Below, in pieces: positions 8,492 through 17,262 of a DNA stretch of 64,000 bases. The notes under the pieces are model-generated. The model saw only the letters and a list, made by a program, of their open reading frames with translations. It was not told the DNA's origin and searched no databases. This stretch comes from Methanocorpusculum sp. Lineage in GTDB: Archaea; Halobacteriota; Methanomicrobia; Methanomicrobiales; Methanocorpusculaceae. The stretch covers positions 186,001 to 250,000 of the forward strand of contig NZ_JAUSPQ010000006.1 of the NCBI RefSeq assembly GCF_030655665.1, in the 5' to 3' direction. Position 1 is the first letter of the stretch. Every line of letters begins with the position of its first letter. The translations under genes were made by a program, and so were the position numbers.

Positions 8492-9016
8492 ATGGCAGAA
8501 TTGATTTTCGAAATCCCGGAAGGCGTAACTATCACCAAAGATGGTGATTTCGTTACCGTGAAGGGATCCAAAGGCGAACTTACCCGCACAATGTACCACC
8601 CTGCAATCAGTATTACTATTGCAGATGGTTCAGTTACGCTTGTAAGCTCTTCCGCAAGACGCAGTGTCTATGCACTGCTTGGAACCTACAAGGCACACCT
8701 CGGTGTCATGAGCAAAGGTGTATCCGAAGGCTATGAATACCACATGAAAATTGTGTACAACCACTTCCCGATCCAGGTCAAAGTTGCCGCCGACAAAGTT
8801 GAGGTCGCAAACTTCCTTGGTGAGAAGCAGGCACGTTACGCAAACATCGTGGCAGGTGTCAAAGTAAAAGTCCAGGGCGACGAACTGATCTTAAACGGTA
8901 TCAACCGTGAGACGATCGGTAACACCGCAGCAAATGTCGAACAGGCATGCAAGGTCAGAAACCGTGACCCGCGTGTGTTCCAGGACGGCATTTACATTAC
9001 CAGCAGAGGCGACTAA
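8492..9016 (+). CDS. rpl6: 50S ribosomal protein L6
   Basis: Two-domain protein at the factor-binding site. I place the start at the ATG at 8492 (MAELIFEIPEGV) with gaggag upstream; a GTG at 8483 is in frame but lies in that site. The conserved C-terminal signature (ITSR after DPRVFQDGIYI) is present. The mature length is about 174 residues, normal for archaea. Confidence 0.96.
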   Translation: MAELIFEIPEGVTITKDGDFVTVKGSKGELTRTMYHPAISITIADGSVTLVSSSARRSVYALLGTYKAHLGVMSKGVSEGYEYHMKIVYNHFPIQVKVAADKVEVANFLGEKQARYANIVAGVKVKVQGDELILNGINRETIGNTAANVEQACKVRNRDPRVFQDGIYITSRGD

Positions 9017-9017
9017 A

Positions 9018-9452
9018 ATGGCGAGTGAAATCAAGAAACTTATCAAAGCTCGTGGAGCTAAGAAGTCATCACGCTTTGCCCGCCAGTGCCTCCAGGCTAA
9101 AGTAAAACTGGCAGACAGCTGGAGAAGACCACGGGGTCTCCACAGTAAACAGCGCAAGGATTACCGTGCAAAGGGTGCACACCCGGAAGCAGGTTTCGGA
9201 GCACCGAAAGCAGTACGTGGATTCCACCCAAGTGGATACCGTGAAGAACTCGTCTTTACTCCATCCGAGCTTAGCGCAATCGACCCGGCAACCACCGCAG
9301 TACGCATCGGCGCAACTGTCGGCGGTGCAAAACGCAGCATTATCCAGAACAAAGCAGCTGAACTCGGCATCAAAATTTTGAATCCGAAAGAAGCCAAAGT
9401 TGCCGTTACACCGGTTGCAAAACCATCAGAAGAGGTGAAAGCAGATGAGTGA
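9018..9452 (+). CDS. rpl32e: 50S ribosomal protein L32e
   Basis: Archaeal/eukaryotic large-subunit protein of 144 residues. The core motif WRRPRGLHSKQRKDYRAKGA lies near residues 35-54, followed by GFGAPKAVRGFHPSGYREELV. The ATG at 9018 sits just after the L6 stop; the open frame extends upstream into L6, but those residues are out-of-frame L6 sequence. The C-terminal 25 residues are a variable Val/Pro/Lys/Glu tail. Confidence 0.96.
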   Translation: MASEIKKLIKARGAKKSSRFARQCLQAKVKLADSWRRPRGLHSKQRKDYRAKGAHPEAGFGAPKAVRGFHPSGYREELVFTPSELSAIDPATTAVRIGATVGGAKRSIIQNKAAELGIKILNPKEAKVAVTPVAKPSEEVKADE

Positions 9453-9897
9453 TCTCGCATCCCAGCGCAGAATTGCCGCATCCGTTCTTGACTGTGGTCA
9501 AAACCGTGTATGGTTTAACCCGGAAAAACTCTCTGACATCCAGAATGCAATGTCCCGCGAGGATATCCGCAACCTCATTGACGAGGGTGCAATCTCTTCC
9601 CACCAGAAGAAAGGAATCTCGCGTGGACGTGTCCGGGCCCGTATGGTCAAACGTTCATACGGACACGGGAAAGGTCCGGGACGCCGGAGTGGTGCAAAAG
9701 GTGCCAGAACTCCGTCCAAGACCCAGTGGATCAAAAAGATCCGTGCCCAGCGTAAGGAACTCCGTAACCAGCGTGAAGCAGGATCCATCACACCGACCGA
9801 ATACCGCAGACTTTACCGTCGCGCAGCAGGTGGTCAGTTCCGTAACGTCGCTCACATGAAAACACAGGTTGAGCTCGTAACCTCCAGGAGGGAGTAA
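9445..9897 (+). CDS. rpl19e: 50S ribosomal protein L19e
   Basis: Archaeal/eukaryotic protein joining the two subunits through a long helix. It has 150 residues. The N-terminal LASQRRIAASVLDCGQNRVW and the basic linker GRRSGAKGARTPSKTQWIKK (around residues 74-93) are classic. It overlaps the L32e end by eight bases. Confidence 0.97.
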   Translation: MSDLASQRRIAASVLDCGQNRVWFNPEKLSDIQNAMSREDIRNLIDEGAISSHQKKGISRGRVRARMVKRSYGHGKGPGRRSGAKGARTPSKTQWIKKIRAQRKELRNQREAGSITPTEYRRLYRRAAGGQFRNVAHMKTQVELVTSRRE

Positions 9898-9900
9898 ACA

Positions 9901-10425
9901 ATGGCAATTAATGGAAGATATTTCGTTCAGTTCAGAAGACGCCGTGAAGGCAGAACTGATTACTACCAGCGCCAGCGTTTAATCGTTTCTGGTAGAAACC
10001 GTATGGTTGTCCGTAAAACAAACCGCCACATCATCATCCAGCTCATCGCTGCCCAGATGGATGGCGACTACACCCTCGTTCACGTCAACAGCCGTGACCT
10101 GGTAAACTACGGATACAAAGGATACCTCGGAAACACCCCTGCCGCATATCTTACCGGTATGCTTTTCGCAGTTCGTGCCCAGAAAGCCGGTTACGAAGGT
10201 GGAATCGCAGATCTTGGTCTGCAGGTTGCATCGACCGGTGCACGTGTGTTTGCTGCAATCAAAGGTGCAGTTGAAGCAGGTTTCGATGTCCCGGTAGGAG
10301 AATCAATCCTTCCGGATGATGACCGCTGCAACGGCGCCCACATCGCTGAATACGATGAGCGCTTTGGTGACCTCGTTGAAAATGTCGAGGCTACGAAAGA
10401 CGCAATTATGAAGGAGCTGGAGTAA
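9901..10425 (+). CDS. rpl18: 50S ribosomal protein L18
   Basis: 5S rRNA-binding protein of the central protuberance. At 174 residues it is the longer archaeal form. Family motifs include the basic start [19 protein letters not shown], then the [17 protein letters not shown] region around residues 70-86. A GGAGGGAG site lies in the L19e end. Confidence 0.97.
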   Translation: MAINGRYFVQFRRRREGRTDYYQRQRLIVSGRNRMVVRKTNRHIIIQLIAAQMDGDYTLVHVNSRDLVNYGYKGYLGNTPAAYLTGMLFAVRAQKAGYEGGIADLGLQVASTGARVFAAIKGAVEAGFDVPVGESILPDDDRCNGAHIAEYDERFGDLVENVEATKDAIMKELE

Positions 10426-10426
10426 T

Positions 10427-11044
10427 ATGGCTTACGAGCAGGAAGTATGGGTCCCTGTAACCGGTCTTGGCAAAAAAGTCATGGCAGGCGAATTTGCAAG
10501 CTTCGATGAGATCCTTGCAAGCGGACAGCCCATCAAAGAGGCAGGCATTGTTGACGCAATGCTTCCCGATCTTGTTGACGAAGTCCTCTGTATCGACATG
10601 ATGCAGCGTATGACTGACTCCGGACGTCGTATTAAGTTCAGAGCTGTGGTCGTCATCGGCAACAAGAATGGTTACGTCGGTTTTGGTCAGGGCAGAGATG
10701 TCCAGGTCGGAACTGCAATCAAGAAAGCAATCACAAATGCAAAACTGAACATGGTCAAAGTCCGCCGTGGATGCGGTTCATGGGAATGCGGCTGCGGTAT
10801 GAAACACTCTGTACCAATGCAGGTCACCGGTAAAGCCGGCTCCGTCACCGTTACTCTCAAACCCGCTCCGAAAGGAATCGGTCTTGTGACTGGTGATGTT
10901 GGTAAGAAAGTACTTACCCTTGCAGGAATCCAGGATGTCTGGGTTTACACTAGTGGAAACACCAGAACTACCCTGAACTATGCAAAGGCAACCTTCAATG
11001 CACTTCGTGAATCGAATCTGATTCGTATCGGAGGGCGCAAATAA
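10427..11044 (+). CDS. rps5: 30S ribosomal protein S5
   Basis: mRNA-entry and fidelity protein. It has 205 residues. The double-stranded RNA-binding-like N-domain contains [20 protein letters not shown] near residues 67-86. Between the domains is an archaeal insertion [18 protein letters not shown] with three Cys, followed by the C-domain [11 protein letters not shown]. It starts one base after the L18 stop. Confidence 0.97.
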   Translation: MAYEQEVWVPVTGLGKKVMAGEFASFDEILASGQPIKEAGIVDAMLPDLVDEVLCIDMMQRMTDSGRRIKFRAVVVIGNKNGYVGFGQGRDVQVGTAIKKAITNAKLNMVKVRRGCGSWECGCGMKHSVPMQVTGKAGSVTVTLKPAPKGIGLVTGDVGKKVLTLAGIQDVWVYTSGNTRTTLNYAKATFNALRESNLIRIGGRK

Positions 11045-11505
11045 TGTATGCTGTCGTTCAGGTTCGCGGTGTGGTTAATACCCGCCGTGACATTAAGGAA
11101 ACCCTCAAGATGCTCCGTCTTCACCACATCAACCACTGTGTTCTTGTGCCTGAGACCCCCGAGTACCTCGGAATGATCCGTAAAGCAAAGGACTTCATCG
11201 CATTCGGTGAAGTTGACGCTGCCACATTGGCGACTATCCTCACCACTCGTGGAAGACTTACCGCCAACAAACCACTCACTGAAGAGTACGTGAAATCTGC
11301 AACCTCCTATGGAAGTATTGAAGAATTTGCAGCTGCTCTTGTCAACGGTGAGATCCGTATGAAAGATGTCCCCGAACTCAAGCCGGTGCTTCGTATGCAC
11401 CCGCCAAGAAAGGGATACAAGACCACGAAACGCACGTATAACCAGGGCGGTGCCCTTGGCTATTACGGTACGGCGATCAATGATCTTCTGATCAAAATGA
11501 GGTAA
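11044..11505 (+). CDS. rpl30: 50S ribosomal protein L30
   Basis: The 153-residue archaeal form is about twice the bacterial length. The core [20 protein letters not shown] at the start and LRLHHINHCVLV are characteristic. The C-terminal half includes FRxHPPRxGxK-like sequence LRMHPPRKGYKTTK. The ATG shares one base with the S5 stop. Confidence 0.96.
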   Translation: MYAVVQVRGVVNTRRDIKETLKMLRLHHINHCVLVPETPEYLGMIRKAKDFIAFGEVDAATLATILTTRGRLTANKPLTEEYVKSATSYGSIEEFAAALVNGEIRMKDVPELKPVLRMHPPRKGYKTTKRTYNQGGALGYYGTAINDLLIKMR

Positions 11506-11510
11506 GTAGC

Positions 11511-11936
11511 ATGCCAGTAAACAAGCGTTCAAAGTTCCGGGGGACCCGCACCTGTGGTGGAGGTACCCACAAAAACCGCCGTGGTGCAGGTAACCGTGGA
11601 GGTCGTGGAGCAGCCGGATGGCGTGACCACAACTTTACCCACTGGTATCTTCTCGGAAAGACCGAGGGAAAACACGGATTTGTCAGTAAGATATCTGTAA
11701 CATATGAGGTTCTTGATATTGGTGACATCGATCAGATGATTCCTGATCTTGTTGCCCGTGGAATTGCAACCCAAGATGGAGATATTATTACTCTTGATGC
11801 CGCACAGATCGGTGTGGAGAAAATCCTCGGTGGAGGCAAGGTCACTCATAAACTTGCACTCACCGCAGAGGGCTTCTCCGTCCGTGCTGTTGCTAAAATC
11901 GAGGAACTGGGTGGCACCATCCAGACCTCAGAATAA
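11511..11936 (+). CDS. rpl15: 50S ribosomal protein L15
   Basis: Late-assembly 23S rRNA-binding protein of 141 residues. The glycine/basic N-terminal region RGTRTCGGGTHKNRRGAGNR (around residues 10-29) is the archaeal L15 signature, and the C-terminal half carries the ILGGGKVTHKLALTAEGFS motif. It directly precedes secY, the order conserved in bacteria and archaea. Confidence 0.97.
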   Translation: MPVNKRSKFRGTRTCGGGTHKNRRGAGNRGGRGAAGWRDHNFTHWYLLGKTEGKHGFVSKISVTYEVLDIGDIDQMIPDLVARGIATQDGDIITLDAAQIGVEKILGGGKVTHKLALTAEGFSVRAVAKIEELGGTIQTSE

Positions 11937-11954
11937 TTTTTTGGTGTATAACTC

Positions 11955-13394
11955 ATGGGAGAACTGTTGGATCGAATGGAACCCCTGCTGGCCCGAATGC
12001 CGGCAGTCAAGCCACCGGAAGGTCATGTCCACTTCAAAAATAAGCTGATGTGGACAGCTGCGGTGTTGCTGCTGTACTTTATTTTAACGAACATTCCGGT
12101 GTTTGGTCTTTCCGCCACATCAATTGATGTTTTTCAGTATTATCGTGCCCTTTTAGCTGGTGCACAAGGTACTATCCTGCATCTTGGTATCGGACCGATC
12201 GTCACCGCATCAATCGTTTTGCAGTTACTCCGTGGTGCTGATCTGATCAAAATCAACACATCAGATCAGCGTGGTCAGGTCCTCTACATGGGTCTGCAGA
12301 AAGTCCTTATCTTTGTCATGATCATCATTGAAGCTCTGCCGAATGTGCTGGGTGGATGGATGACTGCTGATTCGACCGTTTCAGCATTTTTCGGCGGAAA
12401 CGCCGGTTTTGTCATGATGCTGATTTTCCTGCAGATCTGTATTGGTGGTGTCCTTGTCATGTTTATGGATGAGGTCGTCTCCAAATGGGGTATCGGATCC
12501 GGTGTGGGTCTTTTTATCGTCGCAGGAGTCGCCCAGGGTCTTGTTAACGGATTCTTCAACTGGGAAGCAACAACCGATCAGTTCGCTGTCGGATTCTTCC
12601 CTAGACTGTTCCAGGTCATTGCCGATGGTTCAAACTTTATCGAATACTTTGGTCTTCAGCTCCTGGCTCTCGTAACAACCGTAGGATTGTTCTTCGTTAT
12701 TGTATATGTTGAATCAACCCGTATTGAGATCCCCCTCGCACATGCGAATGTCCGTGGTGCCAGATCAAGATTCCCGGTAAAGCTTGTCTATGCAAGTGTT
12801 CTGCCAATGATTCTTGTTCGTGTGCTTCAGGCAAACGTCCAGATGATTGGTATGTTCCTCTCGAGTATTGGATTTACTGCACTTGGTGAGTTCAACGGCT
12901 CAACGCCGATGAACGGTCTGATGTGGTACCTTGCTCCGATTAACCAGCCTCAGGACTGGATGTGGTGGCTCTCCTCATTCACAGGAACCGGTCATGCCGT
13001 ATGGGAAGTTATTCTCCGTGTAGGTATTGACTGTACTGTAATGATTCTTGGAGGTGCTCTCTTCGCAATCTTCTGGGTCAAGACAGCAGGTCTTGACTCA
13101 AAGCATGTTGCCCGGCAGATTCAGAACTCTGGTATGCAGATCCCCGGCTACCGGAGATCTCCCGCCGTTCTTGAACGTTACCTCGACAGATACATTCCCC
13201 GTGTAACTGTTATTGGAGGAGTGTTCATTGGTCTTCTGTCTGTCCTTGCAAACATGCTTGGTATCATCGGTTTTGTTGGCGGAACCGGTCTGTTACTGAC
13301 GGTCTCGATCATTTACCGTCTGTATGAACAGGTTGCTAACGAGCAGATGATGGAGATGTATCCGTTTATGCGGGGCTTCTTCGACAAAGAATAA
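11955..13394 (+). CDS. secY: Protein translocase subunit SecY
   Basis: Central channel of the Sec translocon (Sec61 alpha homologue) in the cytoplasmic membrane. It has 479 residues with about ten membrane helices. The first, near residues 33-51, follows MEPLLARMPAVKPPEGHVHF, and the signature LGIGPIVTASIVLQLL lies around residues 73-88. The gap and plug region GLSATSIDVFQYY is present. It closes the ribosomal run and is followed by a T-rich terminator-like stretch, so later genes probably use their own promoter. Confidence 0.97.
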   Translation: MGELLDRMEPLLARMPAVKPPEGHVHFKNKLMWTAAVLLLYFILTNIPVFGLSATSIDVFQYYRALLAGAQGTILHLGIGPIVTASIVLQLLRGADLIKINTSDQRGQVLYMGLQKVLIFVMIIIEALPNVLGGWMTADSTVSAFFGGNAGFVMMLIFLQICIGGVLVMFMDEVVSKWGIGSGVGLFIVAGVAQGLVNGFFNWEATTDQFAVGFFPRLFQVIADGSNFIEYFGLQLLALVTTVGLFFVIVYVESTRIEIPLAHANVRGARSRFPVKLVYASVLPMILVRVLQANVQMIGMFLSSIGFTALGEFNGSTPMNGLMWYLAPINQPQDWMWWLSSFTGTGHAVWEVILRVGIDCTVMILGGALFAIFWVKTAGLDSKHVARQIQNSGMQIPGYRRSPAVLERYLDRYIPRVTVIGGVFIGLLSVLANMLGIIGFVGGTGLLLTVSIIYRLYEQVANEQMMEMYPFMRGFFDKE

Positions 13395-13419
13395 CCAAAA
13401 TCCCAAAAATTATCCTCAA

Positions 13420-13431
13420 TTTTTCTTTTTT
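13420..13431 (+). terminator. T-rich terminator after secY
   Basis: A run of eleven T residues broken by a single C follows the secY stop by about 25 bases. Archaeal transcription commonly ends on such T runs without a hairpin. A fresh promoter-like region precedes adkA, which supports a boundary here. Confidence 0.5.
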
Positions 13432-13516
13432 GCTGATAGTAAATCTTTCAAATATCTGGAATCTAGTTATTACGCACTGCTATCGTGAAAATACATTTAT
13501 TAGCCTCCAAACCCAA

Positions 13517-13540
13517 CCTTAGAGATACTATCTCTAAAGG
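13517..13540 (+). promoter_or_regulatory. Hairpin in the adkA 5' region
   Basis: CCTTAGAGAT pairs with ATCTCTAAAGG across an ACT loop: ten base pairs with one bulged A. It ends 12 bases before the ATG and includes the AAGG part of the likely ribosome-binding purine run aaaggaagag. A TATA-like tttatta is at about 13496-13502. Folding could therefore hide the start site; that role is inference. Confidence 0.4.
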
Positions 13541-13552
13541 AAGAGAATAACT

Positions 13553-14125
13553 ATGTCAGGCAAAAAAGTAATCATCACCGGTGTTCCCGGCGTTGGAAAA
13601 ACCACCGTCATTAACGCCGCATTTGACAAAATCACCGCTGAAGGTGTCAAATACCAGAATCTCAACTTCGGCAGTTTCATGTTCGAAGTTGCTCAGGCCG
13701 AAGGTCTGGCCACTGACCGCGACCAGATGAGAAAGCTCAACCGTGTTTCCCAGAAAAGTCTTCAGAAGATTGCTGCAGAAAAGATCGCTGCGATCGAAGG
13801 CAACGTGATCATTGATACACACGCATCGGTCAAGACTCCGAATGGATATCTTGCCGGTCTTCCATCATGGGTCGTATCTGCAATCATGCCGGATGTGATC
13901 GTTCTTGTTGAGACCGATAATGATCAGATCCTTATTCGAAGACTCTCTGACGAAACGCGTGTCCGTGATATGGAAGGGTCGAAATCTATCGCTGAGCACC
14001 AGGAAATGAACCGTGCATTCGCCGCTTCATACTCCATGCTTACTGGATGTACCGTTAAGATCATCACCAATGCAGATTTCCTTTTAGACAAGGCTGTCGA
14101 TGAACTTGTAGCAACGCTGAGGTAA
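13553..14125 (+). CDS. adkA: Adenylate kinase, archaeal type
   Basis: Phosphorylates AMP with ATP to make two ADP. The 190-residue protein belongs to the archaeal AdkA family, distinct from bacterial Adk. The P-loop GVPGVGKTT lies at residues 9-17, and the LID-like basic segment RRLSDETRVRDME is near residues 130-142. Location after secY is the usual archaeal one. A hairpin lies immediately before its ribosome-binding region. Confidence 0.95.
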   Translation: MSGKKVIITGVPGVGKTTVINAAFDKITAEGVKYQNLNFGSFMFEVAQAEGLATDRDQMRKLNRVSQKSLQKIAAEKIAAIEGNVIIDTHASVKTPNGYLAGLPSWVVSAIMPDVIVLVETDNDQILIRRLSDETRVRDMEGSKSIAEHQEMNRAFAASYSMLTGCTVKIITNADFLLDKAVDELVATLR

Positions 14126-14131
14126 CTGGTC

Positions 14132-14767
14132 ATGGACAGAGCCACATTCAGCAAGAAATACAGTATGTATATAGCTCTTGCTGTAGTTTTTGGCATGATG
14201 ATGCTTTACGGCTGGCAGGAAGCCCGTCAGGTTATTGCAGGTATTGTAAATATAGTAATAGGTCCTTTTGCGGCACTCGGTCTGCCGTTCTTTGCCCTGG
14301 TTCTGATTCTCGCAACCATCACGGGTTTTTACTCTTCACTGATTCAGAAATACACGATGGATTATGAGAAGATGGCTGAAAATCAGGCAAAGACAAAAGA
14401 TTTCCAGGCAAAGTTCCGGGAAGCTCAGCTTTCGGGTGACGAAAAACTCATCAAGAAGATGCAGGCCCGTCAGCAGGCCATGATGGCCGATCAGATGGAA
14501 ATGTCCAAAAATCAGTTCAAACCGATGGCATTCATTCTGGTTTTGACGGTGCCGATTTTCTTCTGGCTGATCGAACATATCCCGACTGAGCTTGAGATGC
14601 TTGCAGACCCGAGTCTTTCTACAGCGATCATTATCCCGTTCGCCGGTTTATCCACCTACTTTGAAGTCTACCTCGGCTTCTTCCCGCTGTGGATCCTCTG
14701 GTATATGCTTTGTTCATTAGTAATGTCCCAGATCATCAGAAAAGCCCTGAATATCGGGGGAATATAA
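14132..14767 (+). CDS. DUF106 membrane protein (archaeal YidC/EMC3-like)
   Basis: Predicted membrane insertase of the DUF106/Oxa1 superfamily, acting with or beside SecY. The 211 residues show an N-terminal helix (about 10-25), a second at about 50-68, then a charged amphipathic coiled coil (about 75-130, rich in Lys, Glu and Gln), and C-terminal helices at about 135-150 and 175-205. This three-helix core with a cytosolic coiled coil is the family hallmark. It lies 6 bases after adkA and 1 base before cmk, so it is co-transcribed. Confidence 0.85.
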   Translation: MDRATFSKKYSMYIALAVVFGMMMLYGWQEARQVIAGIVNIVIGPFAALGLPFFALVLILATITGFYSSLIQKYTMDYEKMAENQAKTKDFQAKFREAQLSGDEKLIKKMQARQQAMMADQMEMSKNQFKPMAFILVLTVPIFFWLIEHIPTELEMLADPSLSTAIIIPFAGLSTYFEVYLGFFPLWILWYMLCSLVMSQIIRKALNIGGI

Positions 14768-15301
14768 GTGAGGATCACGATCAGCGGGTCGCCTGGTTCA
14801 GGCACGACAACTCTTGGTCGTTCAATTTCTGAGAAGTATTCATACAGATATGTATCGGCGGGGGAGGTGTTCCGCGGCCTTGCAAAGGAACGGAATATGG
14901 ATCTCGCAGCATTTGGTAAAATTGCCGAAAATGATCCGGCAATTGATCTGGAGATCGACGCCCGTCAAAAGGAGATCGGCGAGTCATCGGATGATATAAT
15001 CCTCGAAGGCCGGCTTGCAGGCTGGATGGTTGAGAATGCTGATCTGAAGATTCTCTTGTATGCATCTCCTGAGTGCCGTTCGATCCGTATCGCTGCACGT
15101 GAGGGTCTTACCGAAGAGCAGGCGTTTGAGATGACGGTCGAGCGTGAAGCGTCCGAGGCCGGTCGGTATATGGAGTATTACGAGATCGATATTCTCGATT
15201 TCTCTCCGTATGATCTGATACTTAATTCTGAAACATTTAGCGCGGATGAGTTATTTTCTATCGTTAACGGTGTTGTCTCTTTGCTCCTGAAACGCGATTA
15301 A
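14768..15301 (+). CDS. cmk: Cytidylate kinase, archaeal type
   Basis: Phosphorylates CMP and dCMP. It has 177 residues, the short archaeal form, with the P-loop GSPGSGTTTLGRSI near residues 6-19 and LEGRLAGWM around residue 79. The start is a GTG immediately after the DUF106 stop. In many archaea L34e, L14e and TruB/Cbf5 genes flank cmk; none is found here. Confidence 0.93.
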   Translation: MRITISGSPGSGTTTLGRSISEKYSYRYVSAGEVFRGLAKERNMDLAAFGKIAENDPAIDLEIDARQKEIGESSDDIILEGRLAGWMVENADLKILLYASPECRSIRIAAREGLTEEQAFEMTVEREASEAGRYMEYYEIDILDFSPYDLILNSETFSADELFSIVNGVVSLLLKRD

Positions 15302-15420
15302 CTCTTACCTCCAATCTCTTTTTTGTGAGTATTTAGGTCTGAACCTTGATGTTCATTTTTGCTTTCACTCCTTCACCACATCGGAATTAATATCTGGTGA
15401 CGATCGGCGAGAATATCGTT

Positions 15421-15510
15421 ATGACCGGAATTATTTTTGTAGAAGACGTCATTGAAAAAAAAGAAAAGAGTAATGGTCCGGTAATCAGCAGGGGTGCCCC
15501 GCGTACCTAG
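15421..15510 (+). CDS. Possible 29-residue small protein
   Basis: An ATG-to-TAG frame reads MTGIIFVEDVIEKKEKSNGP and continues VISRGAPRT. It lies in the 205-base gap between cmk and the convergent DUF1614 gene, with a TATA-like ttaatatc at about 15387-15394. No family was recognised. The A-rich middle may be chance, so this is a weak call. Confidence 0.2.
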   Translation: MTGIIFVEDVIEKKEKSNGPVISRGAPRT

Positions 15511-16334
15511 AACGAAGCGATCAATGCGGTAATGATTCCTGTAAGGAAGATCCCGTCAAAGGTTCCTGCGCCGCCAATGGACAGCATCGATGTTTCCTTC
15601 CCGGGAACATCCTTAAGATGCAGGAGATCTGCTCCTATCAGAGTCCCGAGCGTTCCCGCCACAAAGGCGATACCCGCTGCTGGAAGGCCGAACCCTCCAC
15701 CCAAAATCAAAGCCGCCGCGAGCGTTACGACCGGGCCGACAAAGAACGGTGTGGCAATGCCAATTCCCCTCACCGGTTTTGCAGCGAGATAAACACATAT
15801 CGTCGTGATTGCGAGAGCTGCAACCATCTTTATGAGATACCAGGGATCATGCGAAATATTGCCAAATGCTCCCATGAATATGATATAGATTGAGATGAGG
15901 ATCGGTATCACTGCACCCCCGACATTTATTGAGATCCGTGTCCCATGCTTTTCTGAACTGGTGGTATAGGGTTCAGGTTCGAACCGGTCCGTGCGGTACA
16001 TCTTATCATACATGGAGGGAGCATACTGTCCGGCCGGTTTTCTTGGGGTCGGCTCATCTTTTGGTTTCTGATCTTTTGGCTTCAGAGTTCCAAGAGGAAT
16101 ATTAATAAAACTCCCGACAACGATTGCGATGATCAAAAGGACAATCATCCAGAATCCGAATCCCAGATTTCCAAGAGCAGCTCCGATGAGTCCGAAGAAC
16201 AACAAAGGGAGGCCAATTACGACAAGGAGGATCAGGGCAAAAAGGACCCAGATCGAAATTGGGCTGAAGATAAGTCTTGACACTGGTATTTTGTTTGTGA
16301 GGGCTGATATAAAATCTATCTGGTCATCGTCCAA
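15507..16334 (-). CDS. DUF1614 family membrane protein
   Basis: A 275-residue polytopic membrane protein. Two helices lie near residues 27-80, then comes a Lys/Pro-rich cytosolic linker (about 85-135), then about six hydrophobic segments to the C-terminus. The C-terminal glycine-rich stretch (MLSIGGAGTFDGIFLTGIIT) is the most family-like part. Substrate and role are unknown. The gene converges on cmk and shares its promoter side with tRNA-Gln. Confidence 0.65.
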   Translation of the reverse strand: MDDDQIDFISALTNKIPVSRLIFSPISIWVLFALILLVVIGLPLLFFGLIGAALGNLGFGFWMIVLLIIAIVVGSFINIPLGTLKPKDQKPKDEPTPRKPAGQYAPSMYDKMYRTDRFEPEPYTTSSEKHGTRISINVGGAVIPILISIYIIFMGAFGNISHDPWYLIKMVAALAITTICVYLAAKPVRGIGIATPFFVGPVVTLAAALILGGGFGLPAAGIAFVAGTLGTLIGADLLHLKDVPGKETSMLSIGGAGTFDGIFLTGIITALIASF

Positions 16335-16379
16335 TCGCTATCTTAATATTCTGTCATGTCATATTCATTAAGGTAATTT

Positions 16380-16452
16380 AGCCCGTTAGTGTAGTGGTCA
16401 ATCATGGGGGACTCTGGATCCCTCGACAGCAGTTCGAATCTGCTACGGGCTA
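16380..16452 (+). tRNA. tRNA-Gln (anticodon CUG)
   Basis: The acceptor stem AGCCCGT pairs with ACGGGCT at the 3' end. The anticodon stem is GGGGA/TCCCT with loop CTCTGGA, giving anticodon CUG. The T arm is AGCAG-TTCGAAT-CTGCT. The discriminator is A and CCA is not encoded. There is no intron. A T run follows at 16457-16464. Confidence 0.95.
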
Positions 16453-16456
16453 CTTG

Positions 16457-16464
16457 TTTTTTTT
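16457..16464 (+). terminator. T-run terminator after tRNA-Gln
   Basis: Eight consecutive T residues begin four bases past the mature tRNA end, as is usual for archaeal tRNA units. Confidence 0.5.
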
Positions 16465-16534
16465 CTGATCGTTAGGTCTCTTTTCAAAATGATCATTGAC
16501 TAAAAATATCTATCTTAAGGTTCTATTCTATTAC

Positions 16535-17254
16535 ATGAAACTACTTCGTGCACCGGATCTTGCACGGGCACATGAACTTGTTATCCGCTATATTCTGGAA
16601 AAGGGTACATTGCTGACAACTGAGAATGGAGAGGAAACGGTCGAAACGGACGAGGTATGTCTGTGTATTGACACACCTCTTGCCTCGCCGATGGTCTCAC
16701 CATGTTCTAGATTTAAGGAAGCTTTTCTGGATGAATATGCCCGAAATCTGATTGAAGGTTCGGATTCGGTGTTTGAATATGATTATCACGGACGACTTTT
16801 TGACTGGGGGTGTGGACTCTCGCTGAACGGCGAGATCCATCAGGATCAGATCCAGTATATCATCGATAAATTACAAGAACGTCCTGTCTCCCGTCGCGCC
16901 GTCGCGATTACCTGGTGTCCGCCTGTCGATGAAAAACTGGTCGATTGTCCCTGCCTTCAGCTGGTCCAGTGTGTGGTCAGAGAAGGAAAACTGAATATGA
17001 AGATCGTTTTCCGAAGTAATGACATGCTCTCGGCAGCCGGGTCAAACATGTTTGCGCTTGCAAAACTTCAGGAATATATGGCAGAAAAAATCGGCGTGGG
17101 GGTCGGGACATACACGCACATATCGCTCGTACCTCATGTCTATTACAAGAGAGATGCGGCCGATATTCCGCCGTTCTGTGGAAAAGGGGCACACTTCACC
17201 CCGCGCGTTGAGGTATGCCGTGTCTGCGGCGTTTGCCCGAAATCAAAACGGTAA
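16535..17254 (+). CDS. thyA: Thymidylate synthase, archaeal type
   Basis: Methylates dUMP to dTMP. The protein is about 239 residues from the ATG at 16535 (MKLLRAPDLARAHELV); the open frame reaches back to 16496, but those residues look non-coding. The catalytic cysteine lies in CPCLQLVQ near residue 137 and the phosphate/dUMP motif RSNDMLSAAGSNMFAL follows near residue 160. The C-terminus has several Cys residues (CGKGAHFTPRVEVCRVCGVC), resembling a metal-binding tail. Methanogen members of this family are thought to use a methanopterin-type carbon donor. Confidence 0.9.
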   Translation: MKLLRAPDLARAHELVIRYILEKGTLLTTENGEETVETDEVCLCIDTPLASPMVSPCSRFKEAFLDEYARNLIEGSDSVFEYDYHGRLFDWGCGLSLNGEIHQDQIQYIIDKLQERPVSRRAVAITWCPPVDEKLVDCPCLQLVQCVVREGKLNMKIVFRSNDMLSAAGSNMFALAKLQEYMAEKIGVGVGTYTHISLVPHVYYKRDAADIPPFCGKGAHFTPRVEVCRVCGVCPKSKR

Positions 17255-17262
17255 CCTTTTTT

